A stretch of DNA of 64,000 bases from contig NZ_OESG01000013.1 of NCBI RefSeq assembly GCF_900240945.1, positions 1,364,001-1,428,000 of the forward strand. Direction: 5' to 3'. Source of the DNA: Mycobacterium sp. 3519A. GTDB lineage: Bacteria; Actinomycetota; Actinomycetes; Mycobacteriales; Mycobacteriaceae. The translations under genes were made by a program, and so were the position numbers. This document shows, piece by piece, positions 42,414 through 51,795 of this stretch (within the stretch, counting starts at the first letter, position 1; every line of letters starts with the position of its first letter). The notes under the pieces were generated by a model. That model was not told where the DNA came from. It ran no database searches and worked only from the letters and a program-made list of their open reading frames with translations.

Positions 42414-43361
42414 ATGAACGCCATGAAGAGTCTGTTTGTCGGCGCGGCTGCCTGCGCGGCCCTCGCCGCCCCCGCCGTCGTCTCCCGGCCAGGCCGTGAC
42501 TCGGTTCCAGACACCACGGCCGCCGACTCGAACCTCAAAACCATCACGTTGCACGGTGATCGCGTCGCGTATCGCGACGAGGGCGCCGGCGAGGTCCTGT
42601 TACTGGTGCACGGCATGGGCGGAAGTTCAGCGACGTGGAGCGGCGTAATACCGGTGCTGGCCACCAAGTACCGCGTCATCGCCCCCGATCTGCTCGGCAA
42701 CGGCGACTCCGACAAGCCGCGCGGCGACCATTCGGTGGGCGCCTTCGCTGTCCTGCTTCGCGACTTGCTGGACGCGCTCGGCGTCTCGCGCGTCACGGTC
42801 GTCGGGCACTCTCTCGGTGGCGGCATCGCCATGCAGTTCGCCCATCAGCACAGCCAGTACTGCAAGCGCATCGCGCTGATCAGCAGCGGCGGGTTCGGCG
42901 GCGACGTCGGCCGCGTGCTGCGGCTGCTGTCCCTGCCCGGTTCTGAACTCCTGCTGCCGGTGATCGCGTCGCGGCCTGCCATCGTCGCGGGCAACGCGGT
43001 GCGGGCGCTGATGGGCTCCGCCGACCGCTTCAAGGCCCGCCCGTCGCTGTCGAACCGCGACCACCGGCAGGCCTTCCTGCGCACACTGCGCTCGGTCGTC
43101 GACTTCCGCGGACAGGCGGTCACCGCGGTGAACCGGCTGACCTTCAAAGAAGTCGTGCCCGCACTGATCATCAGCGGTGACCAGGACCGCGTCATCCCGG
43201 TGGACCACGCCCTGGCCGCCCACCGGACCCTGCCGAACAGCCGGCTGCACATCATGGCAGGCGTCGGGCACCATCCGCCTACGGAACGGGCCGAGGCGGT
43301 CGCGCGTCTGATCGACGATTTCGTGGCCACCACCACCGACCACGCCCCTCGGGCCGCCTAG
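42414..43361 (+). CDS. Exported or membrane-anchored alpha/beta hydrolase
   Basis: A 315-residue alpha/beta hydrolase with an N-terminal hydrophobic signal segment (residues 1-24, Ala-rich). Motifs are LLLVHGMGGSSATW (about 64-77), PDLLGNGDSDKP, the nucleophile elbow GHSLGG (Ser about residue 127), GDQDRVIP (acid) and GVGHHPP (His). It is more like the epoxide hydrolase/haloperoxidase subgroup. Export suggests action in the envelope. It follows element E4 and precedes the small protein at 43442. Confidence 0.87.
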   Translation: MNAMKSLFVGAAACAALAAPAVVSRPGRDSVPDTTAADSNLKTITLHGDRVAYRDEGAGEVLLLVHGMGGSSATWSGVIPVLATKYRVIAPDLLGNGDSDKPRGDHSVGAFAVLLRDLLDALGVSRVTVVGHSLGGGIAMQFAHQHSQYCKRIALISSGGFGGDVGRVLRLLSLPGSELLLPVIASRPAIVAGNAVRALMGSADRFKARPSLSNRDHRQAFLRTLRSVVDFRGQAVTAVNRLTFKEVVPALIISGDQDRVIPVDHALAAHRTLPNSRLHIMAGVGHHPPTERAEAVARLIDDFVATTTDHAPRAA

Positions 43362-43441
43362 TACGAATCCCTGGTCGCGTTTCCGCCCTTGCAGGTCAGC
43401 CCCTGTGCTCTACTGATTCGAGGGAGTAGAGGGGGCTCAAG

Positions 43442-43693
43442 GTGGCAAAGGGCGGTAAGAACGGCAAGACCGGCGACGAAGAGGCCGGGCTGGCGGTCAA
43501 TTCCCCGGTCCTGGTCTATCCCGAGACCGACAAGCAGCAGGGTGGCGTCATCCTCGAGGATTTCGGGCCGTCAGCAGGTCTGCCCGTCGAAGTGGGCTCG
43601 AACCAGATCGTCGGCGCCGCGCGGCGGTGGGCGGTGCGGCTGAACTCCGGCGACCTCGTCTTCGTCGACAGCGAGCAACTCCGGGCGCTCTGA
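43442..43693 (+). CDS. Small conserved-looking soluble protein, function unknown
   Basis: An 83-residue protein starting at GTG 43442. It has a basic, Gly/Lys-rich N-terminus (AKGGKNGKTGDEEAG) followed by a compact beta-rich part with VLVYPETDKQQGGVILEDFG. A small SH3-like or KOW-like barrel is possible. I do not recognise a family. It ends just before the large hairpin at 43700-43752. Confidence 0.6.
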   Translation: MAKGGKNGKTGDEEAGLAVNSPVLVYPETDKQQGGVILEDFGPSAGLPVEVGSNQIVGAARRWAVRLNSGDLVFVDSEQLRAL

Positions 43694-43699
43694 CAAACA

Positions 43700-43752
43700 G
43701 CGATTTGCGTGCGAACAGGAGCGGTGAGCGCTCCGGAACGCACGCAAATCGC
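43700..43752. terminator. Bidirectional hairpin terminator between convergent genes
   Basis: GCGATTTGCGTGCG (43700-43713) pairs perfectly with CGCACGCAAATCGC (43739-43752). The loop contains an inner stem GGAGCG/CGCTCC (43718-43723 with 43729-43734). It lies exactly between the small gene ending at 43693 and the mmpL ending at 43762. There is no U-tract, as is common for mycobacterial terminators; hairpins of this sequence type are widespread in mycobacteria. Confidence 0.8.
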
Positions 43753-43761
43753 CGGCTGCGG

Positions 43762-46701
43762 CTACCTGGCCGCGGGCTTGCGTGACCTCGTCGGCCACCA
43801 ATTGGCGCGCCCGATCATCGCGGCCAGTGCGGGCACGGTGATGGTGCGCACCACGAAGGTGTCGATCAACAGGCCCGCGCCGATGATGAACCCGATCTGC
43901 AGCATCGTGGAGACACTGCCGAACATCAGACCGAACATCGACGCCGCGAAGATGATGCCTGCCGAGGTGATCACACCGCCGGTCGAGTGCACGGCCCGGA
44001 TGATCCCTGAGCGGATGCCGTTGCGGGATTCCTCCCGGATGCGGCTGATCAGCAGCAGGTTGTAGTCCGCGCCGACCGCGACCAACACGATGAAAGCGGT
44101 GGCAGGCACATTCCAGTAGATGTGTTGGTGGCAGATGAACTGGAAGAACGCCACCCCGAGCCCCAGCGCCGACAGGTACGAGACCACCACGGAGGCAATC
44201 AGATACAGCGGCGCGACGATCGCGCGGAGCAGGGCGACCAGGATCAGGAAGACGACCACCAGGGTCAACACGATGATCAGCCGCAGATCATGGTCGTAGT
44301 AGCTGCGGATCGCGCTGTACATCGGGGTGGTGCCGACCATGGAGATCGTGGCGTCCGACAGCGTCGTGTTCGGTTGCGCACCCCGCGCGGTGTCCAGAAT
44401 CGTCTGCACCTGGTCCATCGCGTCGGTGCTGAACGGATCGAACTTCGTCTCGACCATGTACCGGGCGCTGTGCCCGTCCGGCGAGATGAACACCTTCGCG
44501 GCGTTGCGGAAGTCGTTGGTCGTCAGCACCTGCGGCGGCACGTACATGCCCGACATCGACGGTGACGACGCGTCGTGCTTGATCGACAGCAGCAGATCGG
44601 CCGCCTGGTTCAGGCCTCCGCCCATCTTCTTGGTCTGATCGACGAGCACCTGGACACCCTGGGCCAGTTGCGCGCTGCCGTTCGCGAGCGCGTCGGCGCC
44701 CTGCTGCATCTGCGCGATCTTCGCTTGCGCGCCCTGCGGGCTGTTGATCCCGGCCGAGCGCAGGCTGCTGCCCGCCGACTGCATCATCGAGGTCAGCTGC
44801 TGGACCGAGGACAGCATGCGCTGCGCAGGCGCCGCGTCGTAGCCCGACGAGGACAGCTGCTGCAGCTTGGCGCGGCCATCGCTGCACACCGGGTCGGCGT
44901 CGCACTGCGGATTGTTGTTCAGTGCGTTCAGCATCGCCGACGCGGAGTTCGCGACCCCGGTCATCGCCTGCTGATCGCCGCCGACGGTGTTGGCGTAGGT
45001 ACGGACGGTGTTCAGCATCTGTGCCGTCTGCGGATTGTCGAGCTGGTTCTGCACCTGGCTCAACGTCACCGTCATCGCCGTCATCGAGCGGCCGGCGCCG
45101 TTCACCTGGTCGCGCACCTGGGCAAGGCTGCTGGCCAGCTGGTGAGCGCCGCCGCTCAACTTGTCCAGATCGCTTGACTTGTCCGCGATCTGAGACGACG
45201 CGTCATGCAGTTTCGAGCCGACCGCCCCGGCTTGATAGCTGACCTTGGTCTGCTCGATCGGCTGGCCCGTCGGACGGGTGACGCCGCGCACCGCCGCAAC
45301 GTTGGGCAACTGCGCCACCCGCTGCGCCATCTGCTCCATATCGGCCAGCGACTGCGGATTCCGCAAATCGCGAGGCGAGTGGATGTAGATGTACTCCGGC
45401 AGCAACGCGCTTGTCGAGAAGTGGTCTGCCATAGCGGAATACCCCAAGTTGCTTTCCGCCGAGCCCGGCAACTGCATGCGGTCGTTGTACGTCGGGTTCA
45501 TGAACAGTGCGCAGGCGCCGAGTGCGATCAGGATGGTCAGGCTGACCACCAGATGCGCCTTGGGTTTGCGGACGATGTGGATCGCCGAGCGCTGCCACAG
45601 CCGGTCGGTGAGCGGTCGTCGCGGCGCGATCCATCCGCGCCTGCCCGCCAGCACCAGCACCGCGGGCAACAGCGTGACCGCCGCGAGGAACGCCACCGCG
45701 ATCGAAACCGCCAGCGCCGGACCCACACTGGTGAACGCGGGCAGTTGGGTGAAGATCATGCCAAGGAAGGTGACGGCCACGGTGGCCGCCGACGCGCCGA
45801 TCACCTTGCCGATCGAGGTGAGCGCTTTCTGCACGGCCACGTCGGAATCCATTCCGGCGCGGATGTACTCGTGGTAGCGGCTGATCAGGAACACCGCGTA
45901 GTCCGTTCCCGCACCGACGATCATCGCCGTCATCAACACGATGGTCAGGGCCGAGACGCTCATCCCGATCTCGGTGAACGCCGACACCAATCCCTGCGCC
46001 GACGCGACGGAGATCCCGATCGTGATCAGCGGAAGCAGCACTGTGACGGGGCGCCGGTAGATGACCAGGAGGATCAGCAACACCAGTGCGGCGGTGGCGA
46101 TCTCGATCACGTGCATGTCGTGGGCGGTGACGATCGAGAGGTCTCCGATGACGGCAGCCGATCCGGTGACGTGGGTGGTGAGGTCGGCGCCGGCGGTGGC
46201 TTGTTTGACCATTTGGGTGATGTGTTGGTATGCCGCCGACGATTCGGGCGATCCGGGTGGCGCCTTCAACGTCACGGCCAGATAGAACGCCTGGTTGTCC
46301 TTGCTGACCATCAACTGCCGCAACGGGGGAGTGCTGACGAAATCCTGCACGGCGGACACGTCAGTGGTGTCGCTGCGGAGCTTGTCGGCCACCGCGCGGT
46401 AGGTGTCGTTGTCGGCGGGTGTCAGGCCGTGCTTGTTGGTCATGACCACGACGAGGATGTTCTGCGTCGACTCGTGAAAATCCTTGGCCATCTGGTCGGT
46501 GGCCGTCATTGCCTGCGACGGCAGCGGTTGGATCGTCTGGTTCTCGACGACCTTGGTCAGCGCCGGGAAGGTCATGAACAACACGACCACCAAGGCGATC
46601 CACGCGGAGATGACCAGCCAGGGCAGGCGCACCACGGTGCGCCCCAACAGCGAGAAAACATCGAAATTTTTCGCGGTCTGCGGGGTGGCTTTCTTCAACA
46701 C
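43762..46701 (-). CDS. MmpL-family RND lipid transporter (large, no MmpS)
   Basis: A 979-residue MmpL. GTG 46701 follows GAAGGA by 7 nt and gives a normal N-terminus; upstream extension is unconserved. The two Asp-Tyr relay motifs are GAGTDYAVFLISRYHEY and AVGADYNLLLISR. The second extracytoplasmic domain is enlarged by a long helical hairpin (about residues 490-700) with a Cys pair (PQCDADPVC), as in MmpL8/MmpL10-like exporters of acylated trehaloses. No mmpS accompanies it; two acyltransferase genes are divergent from it. Confidence 0.92.
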   Translation of the reverse strand: MLKKATPQTAKNFDVFSLLGRTVVRLPWLVISAWIALVVVLFMTFPALTKVVENQTIQPLPSQAMTATDQMAKDFHESTQNILVVVMTNKHGLTPADNDTYRAVADKLRSDTTDVSAVQDFVSTPPLRQLMVSKDNQAFYLAVTLKAPPGSPESSAAYQHITQMVKQATAGADLTTHVTGSAAVIGDLSIVTAHDMHVIEIATAALVLLILLVIYRRPVTVLLPLITIGISVASAQGLVSAFTEIGMSVSALTIVLMTAMIVGAGTDYAVFLISRYHEYIRAGMDSDVAVQKALTSIGKVIGASAATVAVTFLGMIFTQLPAFTSVGPALAVSIAVAFLAAVTLLPAVLVLAGRRGWIAPRRPLTDRLWQRSAIHIVRKPKAHLVVSLTILIALGACALFMNPTYNDRMQLPGSAESNLGYSAMADHFSTSALLPEYIYIHSPRDLRNPQSLADMEQMAQRVAQLPNVAAVRGVTRPTGQPIEQTKVSYQAGAVGSKLHDASSQIADKSSDLDKLSGGAHQLASSLAQVRDQVNGAGRSMTAMTVTLSQVQNQLDNPQTAQMLNTVRTYANTVGGDQQAMTGVANSASAMLNALNNNPQCDADPVCSDGRAKLQQLSSSGYDAAPAQRMLSSVQQLTSMMQSAGSSLRSAGINSPQGAQAKIAQMQQGADALANGSAQLAQGVQVLVDQTKKMGGGLNQAADLLLSIKHDASSPSMSGMYVPPQVLTTNDFRNAAKVFISPDGHSARYMVETKFDPFSTDAMDQVQTILDTARGAQPNTTLSDATISMVGTTPMYSAIRSYYDHDLRLIIVLTLVVVFLILVALLRAIVAPLYLIASVVVSYLSALGLGVAFFQFICHQHIYWNVPATAFIVLVAVGADYNLLLISRIREESRNGIRSGIIRAVHSTGGVITSAGIIFAASMFGLMFGSVSTMLQIGFIIGAGLLIDTFVVRTITVPALAAMIGRANWWPTRSRKPAAR

Positions 46702-46775
46702 GGTGGCGTCCTTCAAATGAGAATTCCTGATGCGGGCATCGCTGAAGTTACGGAGGCATTTCTGTTGCCGCGCTC

Positions 46776-46832
46776 TTGTGCGCACAACCCGCACAAGCGG
46801 CGATTCAGCGCCTTTTGCGCGTTCTGCTCAAG
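46776..46832 (+). repeat. Element E5 (TTGTGCGCACAA ... TTTTGCGCGTTCTGCTCAAG)
   Basis: The element starts with TTGTGCGCACAACCCGCACA, continues AGCGGCGATTC and ends TTTTGCGCGTTCTGCTCAAG. It is nearly the reverse complement of E3, 5.6 kb away. It lies 75 nt upstream of the mmpL start. Confidence 0.7.
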
Positions 46833-46864
46833 GCGGCCCGCGGCGTGAAACCCCTGGTCAGGGG

Positions 46865-46920
46865 CTGAGCAGAATGCGAAAAACTGGGTAAATCGCTCAC
46901 TTCGCCGGTAGCGAGCACAA
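46865..46920 (-). repeat. Element E6 (inverted, diverged copy)
   Basis: On the plus strand it reads CTGAGCAGAATGCGAAAAAC, then AATCGCTCACTTCGCCGG and GCGAGCACAA. It faces E5 in the same inverted arrangement as E2 and E3. It is 82 nt upstream of the PapA-like gene. Confidence 0.65.
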
Positions 46921-47001
46921 CCGAGCCTTTTCGCCGACGGCGCCATAACTTCGGTCGCAACGAGATTCGGCACCCGAATACAAATACAAAGGAGTCTTGA
47001 A

Positions 47002-48456
47002 ATGGTCGCACTCGGTCCCATTCATTCATGGCAGCCGGCAGCGGGCACGGTCACCACGTGGACCGCATCGCCTGCCGCGCGGGAAAGCGCCGCCAGGGCG
47101 ACCCGAAGCGATCTGCCCGCGAGCTTTCAGCAGGCCGCGCATCTGCGGGGCGCCTTCTACGGCAAGGCGCTCGGGCGGGAACTGCCCCGGCTGATGGTGG
47201 TCGCCTGGGACATCCCCGGCGTGTGCGACATCGCGCTGATGACCGAGGCGATCAACGCCCATCTGCGCCGTCACGACACCTACCACAGCACGTTCGAGGT
47301 CGAGAACGGCAACATCTACCGGCGAGTCATCGACGACCCCAGCGAAATCGATTTCGTCCCAGCCTCTTTCGGCGTTATGGAGCCCGAGCAGATTCGGACT
47401 CATGCGCTGGCGACGACCGCGCAGACCCTGCAGTGGGACTGCTTCAGCTTCGGCGTCATCCAGAACGACGACCACTTCACCTTCTACGCCAGCGTCGACC
47501 ATCTGCACATCGACGGCATGTCGGCGGGCCTGATCTTCGTCGACATCCACCTGATGTACCAGAACCTGTCGCAGGGCCAGCCCGTCGCCCTTCCCGCGGT
47601 CGGCGGTTACGCCGACTACACCGCCCGTCAGCGCGAGAAGGTTGCCGCCATGACCCTGTCGTCGCCGGAGATCAAGGACTGGATCGACTTCGCCAAGAGC
47701 ACCGACGGCGACTGGCCGAGCTTCCCGCTGGAACTCGGCGACACCTGGGCAAGCAGCAAGGGCGACTTCGTCACCGTCGAGTTGTTGAACGAAGACGACA
47801 CCGAGGCGTTCGACACCGCATGCCGCGAGGCCGGCGCCCGGTTCTCCGGCGGCGTGCTGGCATGCGCGGCGTTGGCCGAGCACCAACTGACCGGCAACAC
47901 CACGTATCACGGGTTCACCCCGTCGGACACCCGCACGGCGGACGTCGACACCATGAGCGTCGGATGGTTCGCCAGCCTCTTCCCGGTCACCGTGCCGATC
48001 GGCGACGGCGAGTTCGCGGGCATCGCTCGCGCCGCACAGGACTCGTTCAACGCGGGCAAGTACCTGGCGAACGTGCCGTTCGAACGGGTCCTCGAATTGG
48101 CGTCGGTGGACGAACTGCGCATCAAGCTGCCCACCAAACCCGGAATGATGGTGTCGTTCCTCGACTTCCGCAAGATCCCGGTCGCCGAACTGTGGGAGCA
48201 GACCGGTTACGGCATCTACGGCGACAACCTCTCGCACGGCGGGATCAACATGTGGATCAACCGGCATGCCTCACGCACCACGGTGACGATCTCGTTCCCG
48301 GACAACCCGGTTGCGCGCAAATCCGTGCACCGCTACGTCGCGGCGCTGAGCAAGGCCTTCGCCGACGTCGCCAAGATCACCGCGGACTGGATCGAAGAAC
48401 TGGCCCACCACGCGAATTCGAGCACGTCGTGCGTGGTGTGCGCCTCGAGCCGATGA
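47002..48456 (+). CDS. PapA-type acyltransferase
   Basis: A 484-residue condensation-domain-like acyltransferase. ATG 47002 has AAAGGAG at 9-10 nt. The catalytic HxxxDG motif is in SVDHLHIDGMSAG (about residues 169-181), and the distal structural motif region is around DFRKIPVAELW and NLSHGGINMW. PapA enzymes transfer fatty acyl chains from CoA or PKS to trehalose or diols in the outer-membrane lipids. Divergence from a large mmpL repeats the arrangement of known acyltrehalose loci, but no polyketide synthase is present here. Acceptor unknown. Confidence 0.88.
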   Translation: MVALGPIHSWQPAAGTVTTWTASPAARESAARATRSDLPASFQQAAHLRGAFYGKALGRELPRLMVVAWDIPGVCDIALMTEAINAHLRRHDTYHSTFEVENGNIYRRVIDDPSEIDFVPASFGVMEPEQIRTHALATTAQTLQWDCFSFGVIQNDDHFTFYASVDHLHIDGMSAGLIFVDIHLMYQNLSQGQPVALPAVGGYADYTARQREKVAAMTLSSPEIKDWIDFAKSTDGDWPSFPLELGDTWASSKGDFVTVELLNEDDTEAFDTACREAGARFSGGVLACAALAEHQLTGNTTYHGFTPSDTRTADVDTMSVGWFASLFPVTVPIGDGEFAGIARAAQDSFNAGKYLANVPFERVLELASVDELRIKLPTKPGMMVSFLDFRKIPVAELWEQTGYGIYGDNLSHGGINMWINRHASRTTVTISFPDNPVARKSVHRYVAALSKAFADVAKITADWIEELAHHANSSTSCVVCASSR

Positions 48457-48486
48457 CGGAAACGACCAACAGAACGGAACGATGAA

Positions 48487-49833
48487 ATGACGAACATTCT
48501 CGACCTGACCGACCAGGCGCTGTTCCTCGGCGAGCGGGCGACAGGAACCACCAGCGCGATTCAGTGCATCTGGATCTACAACCGGCCGATCGACGTCGCC
48601 GGCCTGCGCCGCTTCCATCACCATTTGCAGCGGGGCCGGTTGGCCCGTCGCATCGAACGGTCGCCGTTGCCTTTCGGCAGGCATCGCTGGGTGCGGGCAA
48701 GCGATTCATCCGATCTCGAAGTCAGCCAAACACCGCGTCCGCGCGACGAATTCGACGACTGGCTCACCGAGCAGGCGCACACGCCACTCGACGCTGAGCA
48801 CGGCCCGGGATGGCACCTAGCCGTGCTGCCGTTCACCGACGGCGGTACAGGTGTGAGCCTCGTCGTCGCGCATTCGCTGATCGACGGGGTCGGATTGGCA
48901 ATGGCGTTGGCCGAGGCCAGCTCCGGCGTCGACAGCGCGCTCACCTTCCCGCCCGCCAAGTCACGTCGGCGCTGGCGCGCTGTGCGCGAAGACGCGCGTC
49001 AGACCGCGCGCGATCTGCCCGCCGCCGGCCGCGCCGCGCGGGCGGCGATTCGGATGGCACGCCGTCGCGGCGGCGCGGCCGCCCCGCAACGACTCCGAGG
49101 GTCCGATGAGCGGCTCACGCTGCCGAGCGCGACCGCATTCATCGACGCGGGCGAATGGGATGCCTGCGCCAAGGCGCTCGGCGGCACCAGCAACGCGCTG
49201 CTCGCGGGTTTGGCCGCCGACGCAGCACAACGGATGGGCCGGGTCGCCGGCGGAACCGTATTGCTGTCGATTCCGGTCAGCGAGCGCACCGAGGGCGATA
49301 CCCGCGCCAACGCGGTGACCAACGTCGACGTCACCGTCGATCCCGCGGGCGTGTCCAACGATCTGCGCGGGCTCCGCGCTGCGATCAAGCAGGCGCTGAT
49401 CAACCACAACTCGATGCCCGACGAGCGGGCGGCGCTGCTGCCGATGGTTCCCTTCGTGCCCAAGCGGTTGATGAGAAGGATGCTCAGCGTCGCGACCGGC
49501 GATGCCGCGAGTGTGGTGTCGTCCCACATCGGTGCGATGCCCGCGGAGGTCGCCCGCTTGGACGGCTCCGACGCGGACTACTGCACGGCACGCTCGGTGT
49601 ATCCGGGTGCGACCACGGCGACGATGCACCGTACCGGTGGCGTTCTCGGATTCGTTTGCGGCCGCGTCAACGGCAAGGTCGGGATCTCGGTGCTGTCATA
49701 TCAGCCGGGCCAAACCAACTCGAATGCCCAACTGCGGCAGACACTTGCCAGCACCTTCGCCGCGTTCTCGCTCGACGCCACCATGCAGTGGGGGACGCCT
49801 GCCACCTTGCGCCGAAACTGTATTCCGGCATGA
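48487..49833 (+). CDS. WS/DGAT-like acyltransferase
   Basis: A 448-residue protein of the wax ester synthase/diacylglycerol acyltransferase superfamily. It begins with the typical LTDQALFLGERAT, has the catalytic-type HSLIDGVG motif (HxxxDG, about residues 130-137) and the C-terminal NAVTNVDVTVDPAG and GGVLGFVCGRVNGKVGISVLSY regions, the last shortened here. The second His of the classical HHxxxDG is Ala (AHSLIDG). It is 30 nt after the PapA-like gene, so both probably act on the same lipid. Confidence 0.8.
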   Translation: MTNILDLTDQALFLGERATGTTSAIQCIWIYNRPIDVAGLRRFHHHLQRGRLARRIERSPLPFGRHRWVRASDSSDLEVSQTPRPRDEFDDWLTEQAHTPLDAEHGPGWHLAVLPFTDGGTGVSLVVAHSLIDGVGLAMALAEASSGVDSALTFPPAKSRRRWRAVREDARQTARDLPAAGRAARAAIRMARRRGGAAAPQRLRGSDERLTLPSATAFIDAGEWDACAKALGGTSNALLAGLAADAAQRMGRVAGGTVLLSIPVSERTEGDTRANAVTNVDVTVDPAGVSNDLRGLRAAIKQALINHNSMPDERAALLPMVPFVPKRLMRRMLSVATGDAASVVSSHIGAMPAEVARLDGSDADYCTARSVYPGATTATMHRTGGVLGFVCGRVNGKVGISVLSYQPGQTNSNAQLRQTLASTFAAFSLDATMQWGTPATLRRNCIPA

Positions 49834-50037
49834 AAAGTGCGAATAGAGGCGTGCTGGAGCGCAGTTTCGCGGCTGGGGCCGTATAGATCGTCGGTTGCTT
49901 GCGTAGGCAAACTCAGCACACACGACACACCGGCCACATCCGTCACATGCGCGGCTTTGTCCGTCAAGATCATCGCAGAGCAAAGATCGGGTGGATGTTG
50001 AACTCCGCTTCGCGCGGACCGACCTCAAGGGTGGACC

Positions 50038-51795
50038 GTGGGCCTGAGCAGACGTCGCGGCTACCGGCGGGCTTTTCTGACCACCACCATGGCCGTGATC
50101 GTCGGGCTGGTGTGCACCACCACGATCAGCCGCGACCTCGTGCACAACCGGCCCCGCGACGTGTTCGTCACCGCCACCGCGACCATCAACCCGGCAGCCA
50201 CGACGACGGCCATCGCCGACTCCGATGTGTGGGGGCTGGATCAGGCAGGCGTGGACAAGACCATGGACATGATCAAGGCGACGAACGTCTCCGCGGTGCG
50301 CTTGATGATCCCCTGGGCTGCTGTCGAAACCACCAAGGGCACGCTGAACTGGAGCAGCATCGACAAGACGGTGAATTCGGCCGCGGCGCGCAACATCGCC
50401 GTCGTGGGCATGGTGAACGCGACACCGCGGTGGGCGGTGGTGAGCGGCGGGCAGTACCTCAGTTCACGGCCGGCTTCGACCGCCGCCTACGCCGACTTCG
50501 TGGCGAAGTTCGTGGCGCGCTACGCGGGCAAGATCGCGGCCGTCGAGATCTGGAACGAACCGAACTCGGTGACGTTCTGGACGCCGACGCCGGACCCGGC
50601 CGCCTACACCGAACTGCTCAAGGCCGCCTACCCGAAGGTCAAAGCGATCGATCCGTCGGTAGTCGTGATCAGCGCCGGGCTCGGCGCCATCCAGAGCGTG
50701 GGGTCGCTGACGATCAACCCGGTCGCATACGTGACACAGATGTACGCCGCGGGCGCCAAACCGTACTTCGACGCGTTGTCCTTCCATCCGTACCTCTACA
50801 CGCTGAAGTTCTCCGGCGGGGTCGGCAAGGCGAATTCACCGCTGCAGCAGTTGATGGACGTCCGGAAAGTGATGATCGCCAATGGCGATGACAACAAGAA
50901 GATCTGGGCGACGGAGTACGGCCAGCCGTCCTCCAGCGGTGGCGAGGCCAGAGAGAACGAGTACATCGCGGACATCCTGTTGAAGTGGCAGGAACTGCCC
51001 TACGCGGGGCCGATGTTCATCTACACCACCCGCGACCGCGCGACGGGCAGCGTCAGCAGTCAATCCACGTTCGGCATCTACCGAACGGACTGGACGCCGA
51101 AGGCCGCGGCCCAGACGGTTCGGGCGGGCGCCTCGGGGACCATTGCGAAATCAGCCGAATATCAGCAGTTCTCGACCGTCAATGATGCGGCGCTGGGCAC
51201 CGTGCTGTCGCCGGTCTACCAGACCACCGACGGCAAGTGGGCGCAGGTGCGCACCGTCAGCACCGTCTTCCAGACCGACGGCGGGTTCGTGAGCTCACCG
51301 AATCCCGTTGCCGCCAAGGCAGGTTCGTACCTGCTGTCGCCGACGACACAATTCACCAACGGCTACCAGGACTTCAACAAGTCCACCGGGCTGCGGGTCT
51401 GGTACTCGGAGGCCACCGGTGCGCATTCCGCTGCCGGGCACACCGCGAAGGTATGGGTACCCGAACTCGGCCTGGCCACCACCGACGAAACCGGCGGTCC
51501 CACCGGCACGTACACCTCTTTCGAGTACGGCAAGATCACCTGGAACCCGTTGACCGGCGCGAAGGTCATCTGGGCCGACGGTCATGGCCCAGGGACCACG
51601 CCGACGTCCACGACCACCACCGCGACCACCATCCCCACCACGACGCCACCCCTTACCACGACCCCACCGGTCGCCACGACCCCACCGGTCACCACGACGC
51701 CGCCTCCCACCACGACGCCGAAACCGGCGGGAAATCCGATCGTCGCGGTGTTGACGTTGCTCAGCGGCCTGCTCGGCTCACTGGGCGGAAGGTGA
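50038..51795 (+). CDS. Secreted glycoside-hydrolase-like protein with LGFP-type repeats
   Basis: A 585-residue protein starting at GTG 50038. It has a signal/anchor segment (about residues 12-32) and a TIM-barrel domain with the two GH-A clan acids: IWNEPN (acid/base, about residue 178) and WATEYGQP (nucleophile, about 290). It continues with a region resembling LGFP repeats (VPELGLATTDETGG, FEYGKITWNPLTGAKVIW) and a Thr/Pro-rich stalk (about 522-565) with a hydrophobic tail. LGFP modules associate with the mycobacterial wall, so an arabinogalactan- or glycan-directed hydrolase is plausible. Substrate unknown. Confidence 0.75.
   Translation: MGLSRRRGYRRAFLTTTMAVIVGLVCTTTISRDLVHNRPRDVFVTATATINPAATTTAIADSDVWGLDQAGVDKTMDMIKATNVSAVRLMIPWAAVETTKGTLNWSSIDKTVNSAAARNIAVVGMVNATPRWAVVSGGQYLSSRPASTAAYADFVAKFVARYAGKIAAVEIWNEPNSVTFWTPTPDPAAYTELLKAAYPKVKAIDPSVVVISAGLGAIQSVGSLTINPVAYVTQMYAAGAKPYFDALSFHPYLYTLKFSGGVGKANSPLQQLMDVRKVMIANGDDNKKIWATEYGQPSSSGGEARENEYIADILLKWQELPYAGPMFIYTTRDRATGSVSSQSTFGIYRTDWTPKAAAQTVRAGASGTIAKSAEYQQFSTVNDAALGTVLSPVYQTTDGKWAQVRTVSTVFQTDGGFVSSPNPVAAKAGSYLLSPTTQFTNGYQDFNKSTGLRVWYSEATGAHSAAGHTAKVWVPELGLATTDETGGPTGTYTSFEYGKITWNPLTGAKVIWADGHGPGTTPTSTTTTATTIPTTTPPLTTTPPVATTPPVTTTPPPTTTPKPAGNPIVAVLTLLSGLLGSLGGR

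Larger units (their letters stand above)
46702..47001. other. 300-nt divergent mmpL-papA intergenic region with two repeat elements
   Basis: The gap between mmpL (minus, start 46701) and the PapA-like gene (plus, start 47002) holds elements E5 and E6 in inverted orientation, 32 nt apart, and the AAAGGAG site of the PapA-like gene. I see no further gene in it. Confidence 0.7.

Noticed and set aside
45205..46848. Plus-strand open frame of 547 codons
   Set aside because: It is antisense to the second mmpL and has shadow-type composition.
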